A stretch of DNA of 6,217 nucleotides from Alphaproteobacteria bacterium. Lineage in GTDB: Bacteria; Pseudomonadota; Alphaproteobacteria; RF32; CAG-239. The position numbers and the translations under genes were made by a program. This document shows, one piece after another, positions 1-6,034 of this stretch. Location: assembly GCA_003542415.1 (NCBI GenBank), contig DPKR01000067.1:1-6217 (forward strand), read 5' to 3'. How positions within the stretch are numbered: the first letter of the stretch is position 1; each line of letters begins with the position of its first letter. The notes under the pieces were generated by a model. The model searched no databases, was not told where the DNA came from, and was given only the letters and a program-made list of their open reading frames with translations.

Positions 1-1167
1 GCGGTAGCGTTCACGCGTGATAAGCACACCTGAATTTGAGCCGATGTTGTTTTGAATATGGGTTTTGATCAGATCAAACAGCTCGGGTAAACCCTCTTTT
101 GTTTTGGCAGACAAGATCAAACAGTTTTGATTTTTTAAGCTCGAAATTTGTTCTTTGGTTAATTTATCGGCTTTATTTGCAATAAGCAAGATATTGTTTT
201 TGTGTTGTTTTTTTAAATCGTTGAAAATGTCGGGCGTTGTGTTTGAAGCATCAAAAAGCGCTAAAATAAAATCTGCGTCTTCAATTTTTTGATGAGCAAT
301 TTCGATACCTTGTTTTTCGATGCTATCAGCGCTTTCACGCAAGCCTGCCGTGTCAGTTAAAATGACGGGATAACCGGAGATATCAAGGTGGATATCTATG
401 GCATCGCGCGTTGTGCCGGGGATATCTGAAACAATGACGGCATTTCTTTGAGCGACAGCGTTAATCAGGCTTGATTTGCCGGCATTGGTCGGGCCGGTTA
501 AAACAACACGAAAGCCTTCACGCAAACGTTCACCAACAGATGATTTTAAGTGGTTTTTTATTTCTTCTTTCAGTTTAAATACGGTGTTCAGATTCTTTTC
601 AATAATTGAATCGGGGATATCTTCTTCAGGAAAATCAATGTATGCCTCTAAATAAGCATAAACCTCCAAAAGTTGTTCGCGCCAAGAAGAATAGAGACTT
701 TTTAAGGCACCGGACATTTGGCGCAGAGCTTGTTTTTGTTGCTGAAAAGTTTCGGCATCAATCAAATCGGCCAAGCCTTCAGCTTGAGTTAAATCCATTT
801 TTTGATTATAAAAAGCGCGTTTTGAAAATTCGCCGGGTTCGGCAAGGCGAAAATCTTCAATTTCGGAAAGGTTTTTCAAAAGGGATGACAAAACGGCTTT
901 TGAACCATGGCACTGAATTTCAACAATATCTTCACCCGTAAAAGAGTGCGGCGCATTAAAATACAAAACAAGCGCGTGATCCAAGGGCTCTTTTGTTTGC
1001 TTTGTATGGAGCGCGGCAAAATATGCATAACGCGGGCGAAGGGTTTGAGAATCAAGGTTTGTGAGTTCTTTAACGGCATTTAAGGCATTTTTGCCCGAAA
1101 TACGGACGACGGCAACCCCCGATTTGCCGTAAACGGTTGAAAGCGCATAAATGGTTTGCTTTGACAT
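1..1167 (-). CDS. mnmE: tRNA uridine-5-carboxymethylaminomethyl(34) synthesis GTPase MnmE (C-terminus cut by window edge)
   Basis: MnmE works with MnmG (GidA) to install the carboxymethylaminomethyl or aminomethyl group on U34 of certain tRNAs; it is cytosolic, folate- and K+-dependent. The frame is open from ATG at 1167 to the window edge, giving 389 residues of a family usually about 440-460 long. The N-terminal folate-binding region starts MSKQTIYALST and includes SFTGEDIVEIQCHG and EPGEFSKRAF. It is followed by helices and the inserted G domain: P-loop GPTNAGKSS (about 225-233), PGTTRDA (250-256), DTAGLRES (272-279), NKAD (331-334), and a G5 SAK near 353. The C-terminal helix with the family's Cys-x-GK motif lies outside the window, so that catalytic Cys cannot be checked. 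An AAGGA-like ribosome site lies 5 nt before the ATG. It is transcribed away from the HAD gene. mnmG often follows mnmE in alphaproteobacteria and may lie beyond position 1; this is inference. Confidence 0.97.
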   Translation of the reverse strand, partial: MSKQTIYALSTVYGKSGVAVVRISGKNALNAVKELTNLDSQTLRPRYAYFAALHTKQTKEPLDHALVLYFNAPHSFTGEDIVEIQCHGSKAVLSSLLKNLSEIEDFRLAEPGEFSKRAFYNQKMDLTQAEGLADLIDAETFQQQKQALRQMSGALKSLYSSWREQLLEVYAYLEAYIDFPEEDIPDSIIEKNLNTVFKLKEEIKNHLKSSVGERLREGFRVVLTGPTNAGKSSLINAVAQRNAVIVSDIPGTTRDAIDIHLDISGYPVILTDTAGLRESADSIEKQGIEIAHQKIEDADFILALFDASNTTPDIFNDLKKQHKNNILLIANKADKLTKEQISSLKNQNCLILSAKTKEGLPELFDLIKTHIQNNIGSNSGVLITRERYR

Positions 1168-1236
1168 TTTGATTCCTTTTGTTGTTTGCATACAAAATAC
1201 GCTTAAGATGTTAAAAAAATATAAAAAAAGCGTTTT

Positions 1237-1258
1237 AAGGACTCGTGAGTGAGTCTTT
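1237..1258. repeat. Inverted repeat / hairpin flanked by A and T runs
   Basis: Arms AAGGACTC (1237-1244) and GAGTCTTT (1251-1258) pair over 8 bp, with one G-T wobble on the plus strand, around the loop GTGAGT. The plus strand continues TTATGTTTTTTT. The minus strand continues with TTAAAACGC and then a run of seven T. It therefore looks like a weak terminator in either direction, yet no gene ends here: both neighbours start on either side. It could be a leader attenuator of mnmE, an operator, or a remnant of a lost gene's terminator. Confidence 0.45.
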
Positions 1259-1290
1259 TATGTTTTTTTAATGTTCGTATCATAAACTTT

Positions 1291-1319
1291 TTCAAAACGC
1301 TCTCTGCGGGCTTTATATC
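1291..1319 (+). promoter_or_regulatory. Possible sigma70 promoter of the HAD gene
   Basis: TTCAAA (1291-1296) and TATATC (1314-1319) are 17 nt apart, each matching the consensus hexamer at four of six bases. Transcription would start near 1326, about 18 nt before the ATG and just ahead of the ribosome site TAAGGG at 1331-1336. An alternative -10, TATCAT at 1278-1283, is closer to consensus but has no recognisable -35. This is a weak prediction. Confidence 0.3.
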
Positions 1320-1343
1320 GACTCAATTTTTAAGGGTAAAAAA

Positions 1344-2021
1344 ATGAAAAAGAAATTAATAATTTGGGATTTTGACGGTGTTATTGCGGACACTGAAAAA
1401 ATTTGGCTCTATAACCGAATGGTGACCTTAAATGAAGATTATGAACTGAACTGGGATTTAAAAACAACTTATCGGCATTTGCTTGGTATGAGCGACAAAA
1501 CAAAAAGAGAAGTTTTGGAGAAAATGGGGATTGTGACCTCAGATGCGTTTTGGGAAAAAAACAAAAAAATGGACTGGGATGTGATGCTTACAAAAGGCTT
1601 TGAGCCAACCGAAGGAATTGTTGATATTTTTAAACTGAAAAACATTAAGCAATGCATTGCAACCGGCACTCTAAGAGAAAAAATAGAAGTTAAAATAAAG
1701 GTGACGGGAATTGGCAGCTACTTTTCTTTTTTGAAAAATAATGTTTTTACGGTCGACATGGTGGAAAGAGGAAAACCGGAGCCGGATTTGTTTTTATATG
1801 CTTGCGAGAAAATGGGCGAAAAACCAAACGATACAATTGTTGTTGAAGATTCTGTTGCGGGATTGAAAGCAGCCCTCAAAGCCGGATGTATGCCCGTTGC
1901 GTTTACAAAATATGCACTAAAAGATAATAAAGCCTATTTTGAAGAAATTGATGCGCTTGGTGTGAAAAATGTGTTTGATGATATGCTTAAGCTTAAAGAC
2001 TTTATCAAAACGCAATTTTAG
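1344..2021 (+). CDS. HAD-superfamily hydrolase, beta-phosphoglucomutase-like
   Basis: This is a Mg2+-dependent phosphotransferase of the haloacid dehalogenase superfamily, probably a cytosolic small-molecule phosphatase or phosphomutase; the substrate cannot be read from sequence. All four catalytic motifs are present in 225 residues: motif I DFDGVIADTE with nucleophile D9 and acid/base D11, motif II Thr in CIATGT (T107), motif III Lys in GKPEPDLF (K144), and motif IV VVEDSVAGLKAA (E168, D169). The segment between motifs I and II (about 17-100) is the right size for an alpha-helical C1 cap, which sets substrate choice. The start is supported by TAAGGG at 1331-1336, 7 nt before the ATG. It stands alone between a divergent mnmE and a TPR gene with its own promoter. 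It looks richer in A and in AGA arginine codons than its neighbours (3 of 5 Arg are AGA). Phosphoglycolate phosphatase and sugar-phosphatase roles are alternatives. Confidence 0.93.
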   Translation: MKKKLIIWDFDGVIADTEKIWLYNRMVTLNEDYELNWDLKTTYRHLLGMSDKTKREVLEKMGIVTSDAFWEKNKKMDWDVMLTKGFEPTEGIVDIFKLKNIKQCIATGTLREKIEVKIKVTGIGSYFSFLKNNVFTVDMVERGKPEPDLFLYACEKMGEKPNDTIVVEDSVAGLKAALKAGCMPVAFTKYALKDNKAYFEEIDALGVKNVFDDMLKLKDFIKTQF

Positions 2022-2076
2022 TCGTATTAAATAAAAATTAAACATTAAGGCATAAAAAAGCTAAAGAGAATAAGAC

Positions 2077-2105
2077 TTGACTTTTGGCGCAAAAAGCGAT
2101 AAATT
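2077..2105 (+). promoter_or_regulatory. Sigma70-type promoter of the TPR gene
   Basis: TTGACT (2077-2082, five of six consensus bases) and TAAATT (2100-2105, four of six) are exactly 17 nt apart. Transcription would start near 2112, leaving a leader of about 39 nt before the ATG at 2151. The spacer contains the small palindrome TTTTG-GCG-CAAAA (2082-2094). The promoter is bracketed by AGACTT (2073-2078) and AAGTCT (2108-2113), a 6-bp inverted repeat overlapping the -35 and the likely start site. It suggests the TPR gene is transcribed independently of the HAD gene; no terminator is seen between them, so read-through is also possible. Confidence 0.6.
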
Positions 2106-2150
2106 TTAAGTCTAATTATTTTGGAAAACATCTAGATATAAGAGAAAAAA

Positions 2151-3125
2151 ATGGTCAATGTAAATGAAAATAATGCCTACAAAAGAGGGCAGGAACTTTT
2201 AGACAGCGGGATGTACCGCGAAGCTATTGAACAATTTGATGCCGCTATTAGAGAACAACCGGATTCTTGGAAGGCGATTAACTCTAAGGGCTTTGCATAT
2301 CAGAAAATGAGCAAATATACCGAGGCTGTTGAGTGCTTCGATAAGGCGCTTGCAATTAATCCGAAATCAGTTGAAGTTTTGAACAACAAAGGTGTGACGC
2401 TGAGTATGCGCGGGCTTTACAAAGAAGCGATTGAGTGCTTTGATGCGGCATACAAGGCAGATGAAACATCTCTCGAGGCTTTAAACGGCAAGGCTATTGC
2501 TTTGCAACATATGTTTTTGTTCAAAGAGGCTTTAGATGTTTTGGAACAGGCGATGAAAGTCGACCCAAAGCACCCGCAAACGCTTTTGAGTATTGCTGTT
2601 ACGCTCCAAAAGCTCAAACAATATGACCGCTCTATATCGTTTTTCAAAAAAGTTTTGGCAAATGACAAAGGCAATGTGAAGGCCTGGAACGGCATTGGGG
2701 TGACCTATCAGCTGATGGGGGATAATGATGCTGCTTTGAAATGTTTTACGAAAATTTTGAACATCAACAGCTCGGAAATTCAAGCTTGGATTTCAATCGG
2801 CTTTGTTTATCAAAAAATGTTTAAATTCAAAGATGCCTTAAAATGCTACAAGAAAGCACAAACTTTTGTTGGCGGAAGGTATCACCACAAAATGTATGAC
2901 GGTTTGGCTTCATGCCTGACGAAGCTTTCGGAATTTGATCAGGCCATTGAGGTTTATAAGCAGATCTTCCAGCACGAAGAAGGCAAGAAAAAATGGGACG
3001 CTCAGCGCTCAATTAAGTTTGTAAATAAGCTTAAACGCAAAAAAGCCATCGGAACACTTCCTGATATTATGGCAAGTGCTCCTCAAGATGAGGCCGATGG
3101 TTCGGAGAGCACTCCCGAAGAATAA
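2151..3125 (+). CDS. Tetratricopeptide repeat protein, eight TPRs, cytosolic
   Basis: The protein is 324 residues and almost wholly a TPR superhelix, a scaffold that binds peptides or partner proteins. Eight repeats of exactly 34 residues run from about 6 to 277 (starts near 6, 40, 74, 108, 142, 176, 210, 244). They show the usual small residue at repeat position 8 (G13, G47, G81, A115, A149, G183, G217, G251) and the usual A/F/Y pattern, for example YREAIEQFDAA and YTEAVECFDKALAINP. There is no signal peptide or membrane segment. After the array come a basic stretch (279-299, including KLKRKKA) and an acidic, Pro/Ser-containing end (DEADGSESTPEE). The start is supported by AAGAGA about 5 nt upstream and by a promoter at 2077-2105. 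It has no catalytic domain and its partner is unknown; neighbours give no clue. A convergent terminator region follows. Confidence 0.92.
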   Translation: MVNVNENNAYKRGQELLDSGMYREAIEQFDAAIREQPDSWKAINSKGFAYQKMSKYTEAVECFDKALAINPKSVEVLNNKGVTLSMRGLYKEAIECFDAAYKADETSLEALNGKAIALQHMFLFKEALDVLEQAMKVDPKHPQTLLSIAVTLQKLKQYDRSISFFKKVLANDKGNVKAWNGIGVTYQLMGDNDAALKCFTKILNINSSEIQAWISIGFVYQKMFKFKDALKCYKKAQTFVGGRYHHKMYDGLASCLTKLSEFDQAIEVYKQIFQHEEGKKKWDAQRSIKFVNKLKRKKAIGTLPDIMASAPQDEADGSESTPEE

Positions 3126-3164
3126 ATAACGGGTTAAAACCGCGTATAACAGCGCAGCTAAAAT

Positions 3165-3191
3165 AGGCGTCTTGGATAGGCGCCTTGTTTT
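3165..3191 (+). terminator. Rho-independent terminator of the TPR gene
   Basis: AGGCGTC (3165-3171) pairs with GGCGCCT (3179-3185) over 7 bp, including one T-G wobble, around the loop TTGGATA. The T-rich tail TGTTTT follows. It sits about 40 nt after the TPR stop codon. On the minus strand the same stem is followed by ATTTTAG, so it might also stop der transcripts. Confidence 0.65.
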
Positions 3192-3218
3192 GATTTGTTC
3201 ACCGACATAAGTATTAAC

Positions 3219-3233
3219 GCGTTTTCCAAACGC
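3219..3233. repeat. Short perfect hairpin
   Basis: GCGTTT (3219-3224) and AAACGC (3228-3233) form a perfect 6-bp stem around TCC. No T run follows on either strand, so it is not a terminator by itself. It is the second of four hairpins in this spacer. Confidence 0.5.
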
Positions 3234-3264
3234 CCTCTTAAATGTCATTTTTTCTAATTTGTAG

Positions 3265-3309
3265 ATGCCTTGACGATTGCCTGAAAAGCAATCGAGGCAT
3301 GACTTTTTT
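3265..3309 (+). terminator. Strong hairpin with T6 tail, plus-strand terminator-like
   Basis: ATGCCT (3265-3270) and CGATTGC (3274-3280) pair with GCAATCG (3288-3294) and AGGCAT (3295-3300), giving 13 bp interrupted only by a TGA bulge, with loop CTGAAAA. Three bases later comes a run of six T (3304-3309). It points in the plus direction, as a second terminator after the TPR gene, or as the 3' end of an unrecognised small transcript starting after the first terminator. On the minus strand no T run follows. Confidence 0.6.
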
Positions 3310-3318
3310 GTTCGTGCG

Positions 3319-3333
3319 CTTGAGGCGCTCAAG
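3319..3333. repeat. Short perfect hairpin next to the der stop codon
   Basis: CTTGAG (3319-3324) and CTCAAG (3328-3333) form a perfect 6-bp stem around GCG, 8 nt beyond the der stop codon. There is no T run on the der side, so it may protect the der mRNA 3' end rather than terminate it; that role is a guess. Confidence 0.45.
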
Positions 3334-3341
3334 GGAGAGGG

Positions 3342-4697
3342 TTAATTATCTTTATAAGGATTATCGGATTTGCGCACGGTGATGCGGATTGGAACACCGC
3401 CTAAATTAAAGGTTTCGCGCAAATCATTGACCAGATAGCGCAAATATGAATCAGGCAAGCCCTCCGGGTTGCTCGAAAAGATATAAAACGCAGGCGGACG
3501 TGTTTTGGCTTGTGTGATGTATTTGAGTTTGATACGGCGCTTGTTTTTGCCGAGCGGGGGCTGATTTTGTTCTTGCACATCGGCAAACCATTTGTTCAAA
3601 GGCGCTGTCGGGATACGCATATTCCAACGGTCATACACCTTTAAGACGGCAGACATCAATTTATCAAGGCCTTCTTTTTTCAAGGCAGAGACGGTCACGG
3701 TTGGCACGCCGGTGATTTGTGTTAAAGAAGATGCAAGCTTGTCATTGAGTTTTTGAATGGTTTGCTGACGGTTGGCAATATCCCATTTGTTGACGGCGAT
3801 GACCAAAGCTCTGCCTTCATCAATGACCTGGCGGGCGATTGTTAAATCTTGTTTATCTAAAACAGCATCGGCATCTAGGACTAAAACAACGACTTGTGCC
3901 ATAAAAGCGGCGTGTTTGGTGGATGCGGCAGACATCTTTTCAAGAGAATCGGTAATTTTGCTCTGACGGCGCAGACCAGCCGTATCTACTAAGTTGATTT
4001 TGCGCCCCTTAAAAGACCATTCGGTTTTAATCGAATCGCGTGTGATGCCGGCTTCGGGGCCTGTGAGCATACGTTCATCGCCTAAAAAAGCATTGACAAG
4101 CGTTGATTTGCCGACATTCGGGCGGCCGACAATTGCTAAATCTATCGGGCGGGATTTATAAGATTCTTCGTCTTCTTGAGTTATTTCTTGAACATTTTCA
4201 TCTTCTTTTTGATAGGGTTTGAGAAGTGTATATAAGTCTTCCAAACCAAGACCGTGTTCCGCCGAAAAAGGCACAGGCTCACCAAGACCGAGTTTATAAG
4301 CCTCAAAAACAGCGTCTTCCTGAAGTTTGCTCTCGCATTTGTTGGCAAGCAAAATAACCGGCTTGTGACTTTGGCGAACAAGGGAGGCAAAGACCTCATC
4401 ATAAGGATGAAGGCCGGCGCGAGCGTCTATCATAAACAGGCAAACATCTGCTTCATCAATGGCGCGTTTTGTTTGCTTGAGCATGCGTGATTCAATACTG
4501 CCCTCAGCGCCCTGCTCAAAACCTGCCGTGTCTATCAGCTTCAAATCAAGGCCGCGAAAATTTGCAAACACTTCTTTTCGATCGCGCGTGACACCGGGAG
4601 TGTCATGCACAAGCGCAATTTTGCGCCCTGCTAAACGGTTCAGAAGCGTTGATTTGCCGACATTCGGGCGGCCGATGATTGCAACGGTTATATACAT
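3342..4697 (-). CDS. der: Ribosome biogenesis GTPase Der (EngA)
   Basis: Der is an essential cytosolic GTPase that binds the maturing 50S ribosomal subunit and is the classic bacterial protein with two G domains in tandem. It is full length here (451 residues). Domain 1 has GRPNVGKST (9-17), PGVTRD (34-39), DTAG (56-59), NKCE (119-122) and SAE (145-147). An acidic linker (about 164-180) follows. Domain 2 has GRPNVGKST (191-199), GITRD (217-221), DTAG (238-241), NKWD (303-306) and SA (337-338). The KH-like RNA-binding domain runs from about 357 to 445 and ends GVPIRITVRKSDNP. NKCE in place of NKxD in domain 1 is, to my knowledge, common in alphaproteobacterial Der. The ATG is 8 nt after the bamB stop, and the AGGA ribosome site overlaps that TAG stop, so translation is probably coupled to bamB. 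No own promoter is evident. Confidence 0.98.
   Translation of the reverse strand: MYITVAIIGRPNVGKSTLLNRLAGRKIALVHDTPGVTRDRKEVFANFRGLDLKLIDTAGFEQGAEGSIESRMLKQTKRAIDEADVCLFMIDARAGLHPYDEVFASLVRQSHKPVILLANKCESKLQEDAVFEAYKLGLGEPVPFSAEHGLGLEDLYTLLKPYQKEDENVQEITQEDEESYKSRPIDLAIVGRPNVGKSTLVNAFLGDERMLTGPEAGITRDSIKTEWSFKGRKINLVDTAGLRRQSKITDSLEKMSAASTKHAAFMAQVVVLVLDADAVLDKQDLTIARQVIDEGRALVIAVNKWDIANRQQTIQKLNDKLASSLTQITGVPTVTVSALKKEGLDKLMSAVLKVYDRWNMRIPTAPLNKWFADVQEQNQPPLGKNKRRIKLKYITQAKTRPPAFYIFSSNPEGLPDSYLRYLVNDLRETFNLGGVPIRITVRKSDNPYKDN
4098..4129. repeat. 32-bp exact direct repeat inside der, copy 1 (second G domain)
   Basis: The 32 bases at 4098-4129 are identical to those at 4644-4675. Both encode the P-loop GRPNVGKSTL, in domain 2 here and domain 1 there. 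The offset is 546 bp, a multiple of three, so all synonymous positions match as well as the protein. Confidence 0.9.
4644..4675. repeat. 32-bp exact direct repeat inside der, copy 2 (first G domain)
   Basis: This is the partner of 4098-4129, covering the P-loop of the first G domain of Der. Identity stops at 4643 and 4676, where the two copies differ. Confidence 0.9.
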
Positions 4698-4705
4698 CTC
4701 TTTTC

Positions 4706-6025
4706 CTATTGATAGACTATCAACTCAGCATCGTTGGTGACAAAAATAATGTTCTTATCAACCGCAATCGGCGCAAAAGGCAAAGATTCTCCTAAATCAA
4801 GCACGTTTTTTTGTTTGCCGGTTTTGGGATCAAATGTTAAAACTAAGCCAGATGAGGTGACAAGGAGCAATTCGGAATTGATAAGAAGGGGGGCTGACAC
4901 GTAAAGTTCACGACGTTCTTTGTTTTCAAGGTTTGATAAAAGAGGTTGTTGCCAAAGAGGGTTGCCGTTTGCTTTATCCATCGCCGTTAATTCCATGTTG
5001 TTTGAGACAAGAAAAACAGCTTCTTTATCAACGAGAGGGGTTGATGTTCCGCCGATTTGCTTTTGCCAAATGATTTCACCCGTTTCAAGATTGGCGGCAA
5101 TCATTTGATTGTTGTTGCCGATGGCATAAACAACATTTGAATCAATAACCGGAGAGGCTTTGACGGCGTTTATCGGTAAAACAGATGTGAAGCTGCCGGT
5201 GCTGATCAGGTTGTTTGACCACAAAGGATAGCCGATTTGAGCATTGAAAGCTTGAATTTCACCGTTTGAAAAAGCCGCAACAACAATTTGTTTTGATGCA
5301 TCATAAGCGGGGGCTGCGCCGCCTGCCAAAACTGTTTCTTCGGCGGAGATGTTATAAACCCAAATTTCTGAACCGTCTGATGTGTCAAGGCAGAAAAGCT
5401 GATTGTCAATTGTTTGAACAAAAAGTTTGTTTTGATCAACAGTTGGCGCTGTGCGCAAAGGAATGTTCAAGTCTTTACGCCATAAAATTTTTCCGCTTGA
5501 ACGATCAAGAGCAAAAACAGAACCAAAGCCTGTTAAGGCATAAACTTTTTTGGCATCAAGAGCTAAACCCGCGCCGTTTAAAGCTGATGAAGAATCGTTT
5601 TTGTTTAATGGTTTGAGTTTTTGTTTGAAAAGTTTTTTGCCGTCTGATAATTGATAAGCACTGACAGAGCCTTCGACATCTTGCACAAAAACAACTCCGT
5701 TTGAGGCAACGGGGGAGGCTAAAAGAAGGTTGCGTTTGTTTGCGCCTTTTCCGAAATTTGAAGACCATCTTTCAACCATGTTTGTCGAAGCAGAGATGTT
5801 TTTTGGCGCATGAACGGCATTTGCAAAAGTTTGATTCCACTCCTTTAAGGTTTGTTTTTCGGACAAAGAAAAGGATTTTGAAGCGCTTTTTGAGGCGGCG
5901 AGTTCTGAGGCAGGCATATCTAAAACCGATATGCGTTTGCCTTGAGGAAGGTCTTTGTTGCCGGAGCAGGAGCTAAGCACCAAAAGCGCTGATGCAAGCA
6001 ACAGTTTTTTTGATTTCAAAAACAT
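4706..6025 (-). CDS. bamB: Outer membrane protein assembly factor BamB, lipoprotein
   Basis: BamB is a periplasmic lipoprotein of the BAM complex that helps BamA insert beta-barrel proteins into the outer membrane. The 439-residue protein starts with a type II signal peptide: KSKK, a hydrophobic core LLLASALLVL, and lipobox LSSC with C20 as the lipidated residue. Residue S21 after the Cys does not suggest inner-membrane retention. A Ser/Ala/Lys-rich linker (about 38-60) leads to a segment with W63, N69 and HAP (72-74), then W87 and repeated PQQ-like blades ending in W: DRSSGKILW, DTSDGSEIW, NLETGEIIW, DKANGNPLW. This gives a beta-propeller of the PQQ-binding-like fold. It is longer than the Escherichia coli protein (about 390), mostly at the N-terminus. 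The ATG has AAGGTG about 5 nt upstream, overlapping the preceding TAA. The next gene, der, starts 8 nt after its stop. Other quinoprotein-like propellers are less likely given lipobox and neighbours. Confidence 0.93.
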   Translation of the reverse strand: MFLKSKKLLLASALLVLSSCSGNKDLPQGKRISVLDMPASELAASKSASKSFSLSEKQTLKEWNQTFANAVHAPKNISASTNMVERWSSNFGKGANKRNLLLASPVASNGVVFVQDVEGSVSAYQLSDGKKLFKQKLKPLNKNDSSSALNGAGLALDAKKVYALTGFGSVFALDRSSGKILWRKDLNIPLRTAPTVDQNKLFVQTIDNQLFCLDTSDGSEIWVYNISAEETVLAGGAAPAYDASKQIVVAAFSNGEIQAFNAQIGYPLWSNNLISTGSFTSVLPINAVKASPVIDSNVVYAIGNNNQMIAANLETGEIIWQKQIGGTSTPLVDKEAVFLVSNNMELTAMDKANGNPLWQQPLLSNLENKERRELYVSAPLLINSELLLVTSSGLVLTFDPKTGKQKNVLDLGESLPFAPIAVDKNIIFVTNDAELIVYQ

Positions 6026-6034
6026 GTATGCACC

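Larger units (their letters stand above)
1168..1343. other. Divergent intergenic spacer between mnmE and the HAD gene
   Basis: This very A/T-rich 176-bp spacer separates two divergent genes and should hold both promoters. For mnmE, on the minus strand, a TTAACA-like -35 (1209-1214) and TATGCA-like -10 (1187-1192) with 16 nt between them are the best I can offer, and they are weak. The spacer also holds one hairpin (listed separately) and long A and T runs. No coding frame of interest is seen. Confidence 0.5.
3126..3341. other. Convergent intergenic spacer between the TPR gene and der
   Basis: This 216-bp spacer lies between two gene 3' ends and carries four hairpins centred near 3175, 3226, 3283 and 3326. 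Two have T-rich tails on the plus strand. No clear T-tailed hairpin serves der on the minus strand, though the first hairpin is followed there by ATTTTAG and may work both ways. A minus-strand frame stays open through the whole spacer, but it continues antisense into the TPR gene and I do not call it a gene. Confidence 0.6.

Noticed and set aside
119..137. T-rich stretch in mnmE considered as a frameshift site
   Set aside because: The frame stays open and the G4 and G5 motifs on either side are in the same frame.
606..941. 111-codon plus-strand frame
   Set aside because: Antisense to mnmE, whose conserved motifs show the minus strand is the coding one; no ribosome site or family resemblance.
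2022..2076. Terminator for the HAD gene
   Set aside because: The stretch is A/T-rich but has no GC-containing stem followed by a T run.
2417..3012. Several minus-strand frames of 61-92 codons under the TPR gene
   Set aside because: The regular TPR pattern on the plus strand proves the coding strand; these are shadows of repeat codons.
3772..4740. Plus-strand frames of 64-93 codons opposite der
   Set aside because: They overlap the conserved G motifs on the other strand and show no protein-like pattern.
5266..5616. 116-codon plus-strand frame
   Set aside because: Antisense to the propeller blades of bamB; its composition is that of a reverse-complement shadow.
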